DNA of 42,889 nt, taken from an uncultured Clostridia bacterium (GTDB taxonomy: Bacteria; Bacillota; Clostridia; TANB77; CAG-508). Positions 8,488 through 17,040 of this stretch are shown here, piece after piece. A program made the translations under genes and the position numbers. The notes under the pieces were generated by a model that did no database searches, was not told the DNA's origin, and was given only the letters and a program-made list of their open reading frames with translations. The stretch lies in NCBI GenBank assembly GCA_947591055.1, contig CANQCW010000004.1, positions 1-42,889 on the forward strand, written 5' to 3'. Each line of letters begins with the position of its first letter. The first letter of the stretch is position 1.

Positions 8488-8862
8488 TTATTCTTCATCA
8501 TCTACAAAATTAAATTCATCTTTAAATTTTTCTTTAAATATTCCAAATATTTTATTTAATGTTGCTTCGTCTTCAACATTAACATATGATTCTTCATCTT
8601 CTGAATCTTCTGCTTCTTTATCCTCTTTTAATATAACAACTTCATCAGATTCTTCTTCATTTGCTGGTTCTGCTGGAAGTAAGATTACATAATTATCTCC
8701 TTCATATTCTATTAAATCTAAAAATTCAAAGTCAACATCATTTCCTAATTCATCTTTTAATGTAACTATATTAGTATCTAATTCTTCATCATTTACTACT
8801 TCTTCACTATTTGCTTCAACATTTTCCTTTATCTCTTCATTATCATTTACATTTTCGTTCAT
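8488..8862 (-). CDS. DUF1292 family acidic protein
   Basis: A 124-aa, strongly acidic protein. The central block is typical of DUF1292 (YrzB-like) proteins of Firmicutes: IVTLKDELGNDVDFEFLDLI followed by EYEGDNYVILLPA and DEVVILKE. The flanks are Glu/Asp-rich low-complexity tails. The function of the family is unknown, and it is cytoplasmic. The ATG has a good upstream AGGAGG (TAAAGGAGGAAAATAATAATG). In many Firmicutes the family member sits near yrrK and other RNA-related genes; here it precedes a small membrane-protein gene. Confidence 0.88.
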   Translation of the reverse strand: MNENVNDNEEIKENVEANSEEVVNDEELDTNIVTLKDELGNDVDFEFLDLIEYEGDNYVILLPAEPANEEESDEVVILKEDKEAEDSEDEESYVNVEDEATLNKIFGIFKEKFKDEFNFVDDEE

Positions 8863-8988
8863 TATTATTTTCCTCCTTTACTCTTATGTAAAAATACATA
8901 TATTAATATAATATACTATTTTTTATTTTTTATCAATACATTTTATGGAAATTTTATATTTCAATTAATGCTTAAAAAAACATGGTAT

Positions 8989-9016
8989 TGCAATATTATG
9001 AAAACTTTGCTATAAT
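8989..9016 (+). promoter_or_regulatory. Sigma-A promoter for 9102-9518
   Basis: TTGCAA (8989-8994), a 16-bp spacer, then a perfect TATAAT (9011-9016). The leader to the ATG is about 80 nt and contains the hairpin described separately. Confidence 0.6.
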
Positions 9017-9060
9017 TATTATAGTTTTATATTAAACCCAATGAGTATCTATTCACTACT

Positions 9061-9094
9061 CGGAGGGTATTCCTCCGGGTATAATTAAAGGAGG
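9061..9094 (+). promoter_or_regulatory. Leader hairpin that can compete for the Shine-Dalgarno
   Basis: CGGAGG (9061-9066) pairs with CCTCCG (9072-9077) across a 5-nt loop. The same CCTCC could instead pair with the GGAGG of the ribosome-binding site at 9090-9094. The leader therefore has two mutually exclusive pairings, one leaving the Shine-Dalgarno free and one hiding it. This is visible complementarity only; no ligand or factor is known. Confidence 0.4.
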
Positions 9095-9101
9095 TAAAAA
9101 T

Positions 9102-9518
9102 ATGAGTTTAACAAAAAAGCAAAAATGTGATATACGGCAACTAAAAATGAACTATGCTTCAAATGAGGTATCTAGTAAAGAAACTGAATTTACAATTCCT
9201 CAATTTGGTGAAATTTATAACCAAATGCGGCAGCTTATACACGACCAAGGATTTTCTCGAATTAAAAGATGTTCTCCTTTAAAAGCGAATTGTATTATTA
9301 GAGTGTATCAAGCAGTTCAAATTCAGCATGAACACGAGCATGTTGATGTTTATGGAGCAATTTGTTATACCAAAATTCACGGGAGATGGAAGACCAATAA
9401 TGGCATTGCAGACTATCGCCTTGAGTATGGTGTTCCGTCTTTAAATCAACTTATTCCTCCATTTGATTGTTCTCTCTTTTCTAAAAGTTACGCTGACTAC
9501 TACATTAAAATTGGTTAA
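9102..9518 (+). CDS. Hypothetical protein, 138 aa
   Basis: I do not recognise this family. The protein begins MSLTKKQKCDIRQL, has a His/Glu cluster QIQHEHEHVDVYG near residue 75, two cysteines in the middle and an aromatic-rich C-terminus. It has no signal peptide and no membrane helix. It is a stand-alone unit with its own promoter, a structured leader, a strong AAAGGAGG ribosome-binding site and a good terminator, and is well supported as a gene. It lies convergent to toxN. Confidence 0.7.
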   Translation: MSLTKKQKCDIRQLKMNYASNEVSSKETEFTIPQFGEIYNQMRQLIHDQGFSRIKRCSPLKANCIIRVYQAVQIQHEHEHVDVYGAICYTKIHGRWKTNNGIADYRLEYGVPSLNQLIPPFDCSLFSKSYADYYIKIG

Positions 9519-9523
9519 ACTTT

Positions 9524-9560
9524 AAGGACTTTAGCTTATTACTAAAGTCCTTATTTTTTA
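9524..9560 (+). terminator. Rho-independent terminator after 9102-9518
   Basis: An 11-bp perfect stem AAGGACTTTAG/CTAAAGTCCTT (9524-9534 with 9542-9552), loop of 7, then ATTTTTTA. The stem is symmetric enough to help stop the convergent toxN transcript as well. Confidence 0.92.
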
Positions 9561-9589
9561 TCTATTATTCATTTTACTATTTTATAATA

Positions 9590-10081
9590 TTAATTATTTT
9601 TATTATTGTACTCTTTAAATTTTTCTTCTAACAACGAAAAATTACAACATCTTTCTAAGATGTTTTTTGATAAATGTCCTTTTCTATACATATTTTGAAA
9701 TAAATTTATTTTTTTGAATAATTCAGCTTTATGATTATTTAAGAAAGTAAGTTGTCCTTCTAACAGCTTCTTATATTTTTTATCTTTTATAGTAGGTAAT
9801 ACTTCTGTTAATTCTTCAATTGGTGTTGGTATCATATTATTAATATTAACTACTCCTAATTCTCCTTCCTTAATTTTAAATATGTCAAATGATTTAGGAT
9901 TTATTTTAATATGTTTCGGTTTTGGTGAAGCTAATGGAGCAAAATAATTATAGTTGTTATATGTATAAACAATACCTATATATGGTCTTGTAGTATTTTT
10001 ATTATATGCAACATTAGAATCAAACTTTCTTAAATAGTTTATATAATTTTCACTTATATAATATATTTTTAAATTTTTCAT
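9590..10081 (-). CDS. Type III toxin, ToxN/AbiQ-family endoribonuclease
   Basis: A 163-aa toxin whose N-terminus is characteristic of the ToxN/AbiQ family: MKNLKIYYISENYINYLRKF, then RPYIGIVY, NYNYFAPLASPKPKH and GVVNINNMIP. Family members are endoribonucleases that cut AU-rich RNA. They are held inactive by repeat units of an antitoxin RNA encoded just upstream, and they commonly act in phage defence by abortive infection. The context is the textbook layout: promoter, ToxI-like repeats, terminator, ribosome-binding site TGGAGG and toxin. The length is in the normal range. The call is made from motif and synteny; activity is inferred. Confidence 0.9.
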   Translation of the reverse strand: MKNLKIYYISENYINYLRKFDSNVAYNKNTTRPYIGIVYTYNNYNYFAPLASPKPKHIKINPKSFDIFKIKEGELGVVNINNMIPTPIEELTEVLPTIKDKKYKKLLEGQLTFLNNHKAELFKKINLFQNMYRKGHLSKNILERCCNFSLLEEKFKEYNNKNN

Positions 10082-10098
10082 CTTACCTCCACAATATA

Positions 10099-10124
10099 GA
10101 AAATGGCAATCCGAAGATTGCCAT
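10099..10124 (-). terminator. Terminator between ToxI repeats and toxN
   Basis: On the minus strand ATGGCAATC-TTCG-GATTGCCAT (10124-10103) makes a 9-bp stem closed by a UUCG tetraloop and followed by TTTTC. In type III loci this attenuating terminator sets a high ratio of antitoxin RNA to toxin mRNA. Confidence 0.9.
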
Positions 10125-10267
10125 CTGTTTTCATTTCCTACTTTGGCAAGGATATTCCTACTTTTTTAAGTTCCTACTTTGGCAAGGATATTCCTACTTT
10201 TTTAATTCCCTACTTTAGCAAGGGTATTCTATCTTTTTTATTGATATATTTCTATATCAATATTATT
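10125..10267 (-). ncRNA. ToxI-type antitoxin RNA, array 2
   Basis: The minus-strand transcript from the promoter at 10274-10303 should start near 10267. It then forms a 9-bp hairpin with a GAAA tetraloop (ATTGATATA/TATATCAAT, 10240-10261) and runs through three ~36-nt repeats into the terminator before toxN. In characterised type III systems the toxin cuts such a transcript into single units that fold as pseudoknots and neutralise it. The CCTTGCC...AGTAGG element in each unit could form the pseudoknot stem. The RNA itself is inferred from position and repeat structure. Confidence 0.85.
10135..10240 (-). repeat. ToxI repeats, three ~36-bp units
   Basis: Unit 1 is 10135-10170, unit 2 is 10171-10205 and unit 3 is 10206-10240. 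Units 1 and 2 are nearly identical, while unit 3 (the first to be transcribed) differs at several bases. Each unit contains CCTACTTTGGCAAGG or its variant. Confidence 0.92.
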
Positions 10268-10273
10268 ATATAT

Positions 10274-10303
10274 ATTATAATATTTTTTTATTCCAATTGT
10301 CAA
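10274..10303 (-). promoter_or_regulatory. Sigma-A promoter of the toxIN locus
   Basis: On the minus strand TTGACA (10303-10298), an 18-bp spacer and TATAAT (10279-10274). Both hexamers are perfect consensus, as expected for an abundant antitoxin RNA. Confidence 0.85.
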
Positions 10304-10359
10304 TGTTTTCATAAATTTAAGTTTCATTTTTTGCAGAAATGGGAAGCAATTAGTCAATT

Positions 10360-10908
10360 CTATTCTTCATAAAGTTTCTTATACATTTCATAATCCTTCA
10401 AAATTTTTCTTACATAAGTATTAGTTTCTTTAAATGGTATATTTTCTATATTACTCCCATCTGCTTTTATTATGTTTTCATTTATCCACTTATTAACATT
10501 TCCACTTCCTGCATTATAAGCAGCTAGTGCAACTGAATCTACCTTATAAATATTTTTCAGGTTTGCAAAATACGCTATTCCTAATTTTATATTCTTTTCT
10601 GGATTATAAAGTGTTATTCCTGATTCATATTCCATTACAACATTTTCTGCTACTTCTTTCGCTGTATTTTCCATAAGTTGCATTAACCCTGTTGCTCCTT
10701 TATTTGACAATGCACCTTCATTAAAATTACTTTCTGCTTTTATTATTGCATAGATTAAATATGGATCTACAGAATATTCTTCTGAATATTTTTCAACATA
10801 TTCTTCATATTTTATTTTATAAATTTTCTTTAGTATATAATCTGAATTTGCAATTAAAACTACTATTGCGATTACTACTATAATTACAAATATTATAGCT
10901 TTTTTCAT
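10360..10908 (-). CDS. Membrane-anchored lytic transglycosylase (SLT domain)
   Basis: A 182-aa protein with an N-terminal hydrophobic helix (residues 3-20) acting as signal anchor, then a soluble lytic transglycosylase domain facing the wall. The catalytic glutamate is in IIKAESNFNEGA (about residue 59). The further family motifs SNKGATGLMQLM and VALAAYNAGSGNVNKW are present. Such enzymes cleave the beta-1,4 glycosidic bond of peptidoglycan to a 1,6-anhydro product. The ATG is preceded by AAAGGA. It follows polA on the same strand with a 158-bp low-complexity AT gap. Confidence 0.93.
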   Translation of the reverse strand: MKKAIIFVIIVVIAIVVLIANSDYILKKIYKIKYEEYVEKYSEEYSVDPYLIYAIIKAESNFNEGALSNKGATGLMQLMENTAKEVAENVVMEYESGITLYNPEKNIKLGIAYFANLKNIYKVDSVALAAYNAGSGNVNKWINENIIKADGSNIENIPFKETNTYVRKILKDYEMYKKLYEE

Positions 10909-11066
10909 TTAAATTTTTATTCCTTTCTCTCTTTAACTATTAATGTTTTTCTCATTAAAGTATTTTTTGTCTTTTGTTTCATTTTTTTATTTTATTTTAA
11001 TTCACTTTTTTATTTTCATTTACATTTTGATTGTATTTCACTTTTTTAATTTTCATCTTTACTTTT

Positions 11067-13730
11067 TTATTTTGCCTCATACCAACTTTTTGCATATGTT
11101 ACTTCTACTTTAAGTGGTACTTGCAATTTTGTTGCATTTTCCATACTTTCTTTTAGTATTTTTTCAGCTTCTTCTTTTTGCTCTTCTTTAACTTCTAATA
11201 TTAATTCATCATGTACTTGAAGTATAATTTTTGCATCTAAATTTGATTCTTGTAATTTTCTATAAACCGTATTCATTGCTATTTTCATTATATCAGCTGC
11301 TGTTCCTTGTATTGGTGTATTCATTGCTGCTCTTTTTCCGAATTCTCTAACCATATAATTACTTGATTTTAACTCTGGTATATATCTTCTTCTTCCAAAT
11401 GATGTTTCTACATATCCTGTTTCTTTTGCCTTTTCTGTTACTCTTTCCATATATTCTTTTATTCCATTATATTTTTCCAAATAGCTTTCTATATATTGTT
11501 TTGCTTCTTTTCTTCCTATTCCTATTTGTTGTGCCAACCCAAAATCTGTTATTCCATAAACAATTCCAAAGTTTACTGCTTTTGCTCTTGATCTTTGTTC
11601 TTTTGTAACTTCTTCTAATGGAACTCCAAATACTCTTGATGCAACTTCTCTATGAATATCTTCATCATTTTTAAATGCGTTTATCATATTTACATCATTT
11701 GCTATACTTGCTAATACTCTTAATTCTATTTGTGAATAATCGGCATCAATATATACATATCCTTCTTCTGGTTTAAATGCCTTTTTTATATTTCTTCCTA
11801 TTTCTTCACGACTTGGAATATTCTGCAAGTTTGGTTCTGTTGAGCTTATTCTTCCAGTTGCTGTAATTGTTTGATGGAAATATGAATGTATTCTTCCTGT
11901 TTTCTTATTTATATATGGAACAAGTCCTTCTACATAAGTTGAATTTAATTTTGTTAATGTTCTATATTCTAATATTTTTTCTATTATTGGGTGTGCTAGA
12001 ATTAATTTTTCTAATACTGCAACATCTGTGCTATACCCTTTTTTATTTTTTTTGGCACCTGGTAATTTTAATTTTTCAAAAAGTATTGTTCCTAATTGTT
12101 GTGTTGAATTTATATTAAATTCTTCATCTGCTAATTTATATATTTCTTGTGTTAGCTCATCTATTCTTTGTTTTAACTCTTTTCCGAAGTTTACAAGTTC
12201 CTCTTTATCTACTAACATTCCATTAAATTGTATTTCTCCTAATACTGTAATTAATGGAATTTCTATATCTTCAAATAATTTTAAACTTCCTTCTTCCTCT
12301 AACTTTTTTCTTGTTTCTTCATATATTTTTTTAATTGCTAATACATAAAGTCCAATTTCATTTTTGTCGTCTTCTTTTGTGTCAAACAAATTTATTTGCT
12401 TACTTGGAATTAAACTATTTATATCAATATCTAAAAATTGCATTGCAAGTTCTGGTAATTTATGCTTTACATTACTTGGGTCTATATCATAACCAGCTAC
12501 TTCTATATCGTATTTTATTGATTTTATCTTTATGCCATTTTGTCTTAAAAGTACATAATCTTCACTTATATTGTATCCTATTTTTTCTATTTTCTCATTT
12601 TCAAATATTTCTTTTAATTCTTCTAAATCAGGATTTTTTACATAATAAGCTTTTCCATTTTCATATATGCCAATTCCTGTAATTTTCTTTTTTATTATTT
12701 TTTCTTCTTCATCATCTTTTTCTGTTTCTAAATAATAAATCATTGTATTTTCAATAGGAATATCTTTTATACTATTTTTTACTACAGTATCTATTTGAAA
12801 TACATCATCATCTTTTTCTTTAACACTTTCATTTTCTTTTAAGTTAAATCTTTCTATAAAACGATTAAATCTATAATATTTAAAAAGCTTTATAACTTCT
12901 TCCCTGTCCCAATCTTTTATTTTTAAATCTTCTAAACTAAATGGAAGTTCAGCTTCTACATTAATTTTTCCTATCTCTTTTGATATTTCTGCTAAGTTTT
13001 TATTCTCTATTAATTTTTCTCTTAATTTTGGCTTAAATTTTTCACAATTTGTATCTAGTTCTACAGCTTTATATAAGTCTTCTACTGTTTTATATTCTTT
13101 TAATAATTCAGTCGCTGTCTTTGGTCCTACTCCTGGAACTCCTGGAATTTCATCTGATGAATCTCCCATTAAAGCTTTTAATTCTATTAACCCTGCTGGA
13201 GACATCTCATACTCTTCTAGTACCTTATTTAAGTCATAGATTTCCGTTTCCGTCTTTCCCATTTTAGTTCTTGGAATTCTAACTACTATATTTTCATCAA
13301 TTAATTGAAATAAATCTCTATCTCCTGATAAAATATAAGCTTTTACATCACTATTTGAAAATTGTTTCGCACAAGAACCTAAAATGTCATCACCTTCATA
13401 ATTTTCCATTTCTAAAAAATTAATGTTCATTGCTTTTAAAATGTCTTTAATTTCCGGCATCTGCTCAGCAAGTTCATCTGGCATCTTGTGTCTATTTTTT
13501 TTGTAGCCTTCATATTTTTGCTTTCTAACATTTGCACCTGTTTTTGAATCAAATGCAACTAATATATAATTTGGATCAACTTCTTCTAAATTTTTAAATA
13601 GTATTGATAAAAATCCATATAACGCATTTGTATATTTTCCATTTTCAGTTGTAAGCATCTTGCTACTCATAATTCCGTAAAATGCTCTGTTCATTATAGA
13701 ATTTCCATCAATTAAAAGTAATTTTTCCAT
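11067..13730 (-). CDS. polA: DNA polymerase I
   Basis: An 887-aa replication/repair polymerase. Residues 1-290 form the 5'-3' exonuclease (LLLIDGNSIMNRAFYG, GDRDLFQLI, DEIPGVPGVGPKTA). Residues ~310-480 are a 3'-5' exonuclease-like domain in which the catalytic DxE is replaced (YYLET) and the last acidic motif is missing, so proofreading should be absent, as in Bacillus PolA. Residues ~490-887 are the polymerase with motif A DADYSQIELRVLA, the O-helix RSRAKAVNFGIVYG and motif C LQVHDELILEV. RBS AAAGGAAA. It starts one base after the stop of 13732-15093, so it is probably in the same operon. Confidence 0.98.
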   Translation of the reverse strand: MEKLLLIDGNSIMNRAFYGIMSSKMLTTENGKYTNALYGFLSILFKNLEEVDPNYILVAFDSKTGANVRKQKYEGYKKNRHKMPDELAEQMPEIKDILKAMNINFLEMENYEGDDILGSCAKQFSNSDVKAYILSGDRDLFQLIDENIVVRIPRTKMGKTETEIYDLNKVLEEYEMSPAGLIELKALMGDSSDEIPGVPGVGPKTATELLKEYKTVEDLYKAVELDTNCEKFKPKLREKLIENKNLAEISKEIGKINVEAELPFSLEDLKIKDWDREEVIKLFKYYRFNRFIERFNLKENESVKEKDDDVFQIDTVVKNSIKDIPIENTMIYYLETEKDDEEEKIIKKKITGIGIYENGKAYYVKNPDLEELKEIFENEKIEKIGYNISEDYVLLRQNGIKIKSIKYDIEVAGYDIDPSNVKHKLPELAMQFLDIDINSLIPSKQINLFDTKEDDKNEIGLYVLAIKKIYEETRKKLEEEGSLKLFEDIEIPLITVLGEIQFNGMLVDKEELVNFGKELKQRIDELTQEIYKLADEEFNINSTQQLGTILFEKLKLPGAKKNKKGYSTDVAVLEKLILAHPIIEKILEYRTLTKLNSTYVEGLVPYINKKTGRIHSYFHQTITATGRISSTEPNLQNIPSREEIGRNIKKAFKPEEGYVYIDADYSQIELRVLASIANDVNMINAFKNDEDIHREVASRVFGVPLEEVTKEQRSRAKAVNFGIVYGITDFGLAQQIGIGRKEAKQYIESYLEKYNGIKEYMERVTEKAKETGYVETSFGRRRYIPELKSSNYMVREFGKRAAMNTPIQGTAADIMKIAMNTVYRKLQESNLDAKIILQVHDELILEVKEEQKEEAEKILKESMENATKLQVPLKVEVTYAKSWYEAK

Positions 13731-13731
13731 A

Positions 13732-15093
13732 TTAAATTTTCCTTTCAGTATAAATCGAATATATTTTTTCTGCTATGCAGTAAAGTGCAAATGTTATAAC
13801 TAACATCATAAAATAATAGCCACCAAAGACATATCCTTCTCCTAAGAAATAAATTATATAATTTGAAAACTCTGCTATTAAAGTTAGTGCTATTACTTTA
13901 TTTATATCTTTTGATTCAAGTTCTGTAAATATACCAAATAGCCACATTATGTACCAAGCTCTAAAGTTTGTAATTGCAAGCAATATAAATAGCATCATAA
14001 GCCACATGTAGTTTTTGCCTTCTTTTTTTCTTCTGATAAATATTTGTATGAAATATGCTATACAAAATACTATTTTTCCTGCAAGTGCTAATTTTGAAAG
14101 TAAATCAAAATTAACTCCATTTAAATATAATTGAAGATATAAAGAATTTGCATATTTGCCTGTCTGGTCAATAACATTTAAAATGCTTGTTATACTTCCA
14201 GTAAAAATAAATGTTAGTCCTAAAAATGCTAGAGCAAATTCTGCTAAATAAATAATCTGCTTTTTAATTTTCTCGTTATTTATTATATATGGCAGTAAAA
14301 GTATAGGTATGTATTTTATAAGAGCACCTAGTACAATACTAATTATAGCTAACCATATTTTGTTTTGTTTTTTCAAATATATTCCAAATAGCGAGAATAA
14401 AATTAAATATATATCATTATGAACATTTATTATTCCTTCAAATAACATTAAAGGATTTAATCCATAAATTAAAACTAATTTTTTATTCTTACTAATCTTC
14501 CAAATCAAGTAACAATTTAGTATGTGAACAATAATATTTAATAATTTAAATAAAAATAATGTACCTAAAGCAGAATTAGTATCTACTCTACCAAGAACTT
14601 TGCATATAGTACCCCATAATGGACCATATATAAATTTGTGTCCAATTCCTGGTGATGCCTGAACTACTTCATCATCAGAGTAATCTTTTTGATGATCATA
14701 AAAGTTTTCTTCATACATATTAATTCCATATTTTGAATCCAATCTTCCAACAGCTGCATAATAATATACGTCAGTGCTGTTGTTTGGCAAAATAATTCCA
14801 GCAATTATTGAAACAATAAAAATAAATATAAAAGTCTTCTTTATTCCCTTTTCATCTGTATCTTTAGACTCTTTAAAAATAATTATCAGATAAGTAACAA
14901 TTAATGTTACTATAAAAATAAGAAATAAAATTAAATTCAAATCAGCTTGCTTATTATTTTTTATAGAATCCAAAATCATAGATGCACCAAAACATTGTAT
15001 CTTTCCTTTTACTTGTATTATGTACATTATATTAAAGATTGCAAAAATTAATAAAATAGCAACCATCATTATTTTAGAAATCGTCTTTTTCAA
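13732..15093 (-). CDS. Polytopic membrane glycosyltransferase-like protein (GT-C/GT87-like)
   Basis: A 453-aa protein with about ten to twelve hydrophobic helices. The first extracellular loop carries NNSTDVYYYAAVGRL and then QASPGIGHKFIYGPLWG, the D-x-Y...P/GPLW pattern seen in GT-C enzymes such as GT87/DUF2029 polyprenol-phosphate-mannose-dependent transferases. A second loop has GLNPLMLFEGIINVHNDIYL. It probably adds a hexose from a lipid-linked donor to a wall polymer. The start is TTG directly after the upstream stop codon, with GGAGG 7 bases earlier, so it is translationally coupled. Exact donor and acceptor cannot be told. Confidence 0.7.
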   Translation of the reverse strand: MKKTISKIMMVAILLIFAIFNIMYIIQVKGKIQCFGASMILDSIKNNKQADLNLILFLIFIVTLIVTYLIIIFKESKDTDEKGIKKTFIFIFIVSIIAGIILPNNSTDVYYYAAVGRLDSKYGINMYEENFYDHQKDYSDDEVVQASPGIGHKFIYGPLWGTICKVLGRVDTNSALGTLFLFKLLNIIVHILNCYLIWKISKNKKLVLIYGLNPLMLFEGIINVHNDIYLILFSLFGIYLKKQNKIWLAIISIVLGALIKYIPILLLPYIINNEKIKKQIIYLAEFALAFLGLTFIFTGSITSILNVIDQTGKYANSLYLQLYLNGVNFDLLSKLALAGKIVFCIAYFIQIFIRRKKEGKNYMWLMMLFILLAITNFRAWYIMWLFGIFTELESKDINKVIALTLIAEFSNYIIYFLGEGYVFGGYYFMMLVITFALYCIAEKIYSIYTERKI

Positions 15094-16668
15094 TTATTTT
15101 CCTCCATCATATTTTTCAAACATATCATATTTATTTAAATTAATAACTATGTAATCATTAAACTCAACAATATTTTTCTTCTCATCATCATTAAGATTTT
15201 CATATTCAAAGTAAGCATTTGCAACTTGCTTTTCAGTAGGATACTTAAAACTAAAACCAAAATAATTAACAAACTTAATAGCTTCCTCTTGAGGTTTTTC
15301 AAAAGCATGTATTCCCCACCAAATTATAGATATACTATTTTCTCTGTGAATACGTCCATATTTTTGCTGGACTTTTGTTGGATTTTCTATGTAAAAAACA
15401 ATAGGTTTATTTTGATAATCATGCCCATTTAATATTTCATAACCAATGCTATTTGCCATCAATTTTTCTCGTTCATATCTTCTGTAATCATTGTAAAAAT
15501 AGTTGTTCAAAGATTTTGTTTGATATAATATCAATAAAATAGCACATATATTAATAACATATTTCAAATTTTTCTTTGTGCAAAAATAATTATAAATGTA
15601 AGCAGATAAAAATGCTGTCGTAATAATTAAAGAAAATAATATTCTGTTTAAAAGAGATAATTGAATTATCGTCAAGAAAAAATTTGAAAATATTATTCCT
15701 AAAAAAGATAATGTTCTTGAAATATTACTTGTTTTTAATAAATGAATAAGTTCCATAATCAATGTAATAAAAAATAGTGTAGTAAAAATAGTTGTTGGAA
15801 AATATTTATTCAAATCACTTATTATCTGATTAAAAAACTTATCTAAAATAATACTCTTCTCTGCCCAAGAACCACTTATAAATTCTTTGCTAAATAATTT
15901 AACTCCAATGGCAGAATAATTTCCAACTAATAAACCATTTTGTTTTAAAATAAAATGAATTAGTGAATTAATTAAGTAATGAATAATTACCCCTATAGCC
16001 AAAATTCCAATATTAAAAAAGAAATATTTAGCTAAGCTTTTATTTTTATCTTCATCAGAAATTGTTTTCAAAAACATAGATAAAAATAAAAATACTAAAA
16101 ATGTTTGTGAGCAAGATTCATAAGTTGAAATAGCAAAAGATAATGCAATTCCGGTAAAACAAAAAAGCTTAAATTTGTTAGTCTGTTTGTTAAAATAATA
16201 TTCATATATAAATATTCCTACAAGAATACTAATAAAATTGCATACTGTAACAGATAAGCAACTTACTTGATAAGTAAAAAAATTGTTAATTATGGGATTA
16301 GAAATAAGTATGCAAGAAAAAATAGTATAAACCCAATCAGACTTTATAATCTTTGAAAAATTTTTTCTAATAAATAAACAAATAGCAAAAGCAATAATAG
16401 CAATCAATATAGCAGTAATACAATCAGTCCAAAAAGGAGTAAACTCTTTAATGTTTAAAATGTTGTAAATAATCCACATGCCATATCTGTTTTGAGAAAG
16501 CCAGTACATACCACCATTTAAATATCTGTCAAAAGAAATGTCATCTATTCCCATAGCTTCATGAGTAATAGTATAACCAAAACTTAAAATAAAAGTAATA
16601 ATCACAGGAATAATATATTTCTTGCTTTTAAAAAAGTATAAAATTTGATCTTTATAATTGTTAATCAT
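15094..16668 (-). CDS. GtrII-like membrane glucosyltransferase
   Basis: A 524-aa polytopic membrane protein resembling the GtrII family (O-antigen type glucosyl transferases). The N-terminal helix is followed by THEAMGIDDISFDRYLNGG and QNRYGMWIIYNILN, in the place of the family's D-D-x-x-R and GRW signatures. About eleven helices follow, and a soluble C-terminal tail has HGCDYQNKP-like and GRIHRENS segments. I chose the ATG at 16668 (AGAGG upstream); a TTG at 16719 would overlap the upstream gene. With the next gene it suggests a small envelope-glycan modification operon. Confidence 0.72.
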   Translation of the reverse strand: MINNYKDQILYFFKSKKYIIPVIITFILSFGYTITHEAMGIDDISFDRYLNGGMYWLSQNRYGMWIIYNILNIKEFTPFWTDCITAILIAIIAFAICLFIRKNFSKIIKSDWVYTIFSCILISNPIINNFFTYQVSCLSVTVCNFISILVGIFIYEYYFNKQTNKFKLFCFTGIALSFAISTYESCSQTFLVFLFLSMFLKTISDEDKNKSLAKYFFFNIGILAIGVIIHYLINSLIHFILKQNGLLVGNYSAIGVKLFSKEFISGSWAEKSIILDKFFNQIISDLNKYFPTTIFTTLFFITLIMELIHLLKTSNISRTLSFLGIIFSNFFLTIIQLSLLNRILFSLIITTAFLSAYIYNYFCTKKNLKYVINICAILLILYQTKSLNNYFYNDYRRYEREKLMANSIGYEILNGHDYQNKPIVFYIENPTKVQQKYGRIHRENSISIIWWGIHAFEKPQEEAIKFVNYFGFSFKYPTEKQVANAYFEYENLNDDEKKNIVEFNDYIVINLNKYDMFEKYDGGK

Positions 16669-16702
16669 TTTCAATAAATCCTCTTTCCCCTTAAATAAAA
16701 AA

Positions 16703-16957
16703 TTACTCTTTAATAGCAACCATTAATTCATTATCTTGAACTTTTCTTGTAGAGCCTAAATACGAATAATCATCTCCTGTAAAATAAACTTTGTAATTCG
16801 TATTTTCAAGCCTGTTTTTGCTAAGTTCCAAAAACTTGCTTATCTCATCTTCTGTAAGATTATATGTAACTCTAAGCTCAAAAAAAGAAAAAACTAAAAA
16901 ATTGTCATCTTTTTCCTGCTTTTTATCAATAATATTACCAACAAAATTAACATCCAT
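16703..16957 (-). CDS. Hypothetical protein, 84 aa
   Basis: A small soluble protein, MDVNFVGNIIDKKQEKDD at the start, with a central LTEDEISKFLELSKNRLEN helix and a C-terminal VQDNELMVAIKE strand. I recognise no family. It is first in the apparent operon with the two membrane glycosyltransferase-like genes; its stop is 34 bases before the next ATG. It could be an accessory or regulatory subunit. Confidence 0.6.
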   Translation of the reverse strand: MDVNFVGNIIDKKQEKDDNFLVFSFFELRVTYNLTEDEISKFLELSKNRLENTNYKVYFTGDDYSYLGSTRKVQDNELMVAIKE

Positions 16958-17040
16958 TATATATCACTCCAAAAAGTTATAAATAAAAATCTATTTTGAA
17001 AATTATATATTTTTTAACAATATTCGTCAAGGTAGAAATC

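Noticed and set aside
10103-10372. 89-codon plus-strand frame over the ToxI repeats
   Set aside because: It only translates the antitoxin repeats and the promoter in the wrong direction; no ribosome-binding site.
11867-12682. Leucine-rich frames on the plus strand opposite polA
   Set aside because: They are antisense shadows of polA without ribosome-binding sites or family motifs. The same holds for the other plus-strand frames opposite the ATPase and the cassettes.
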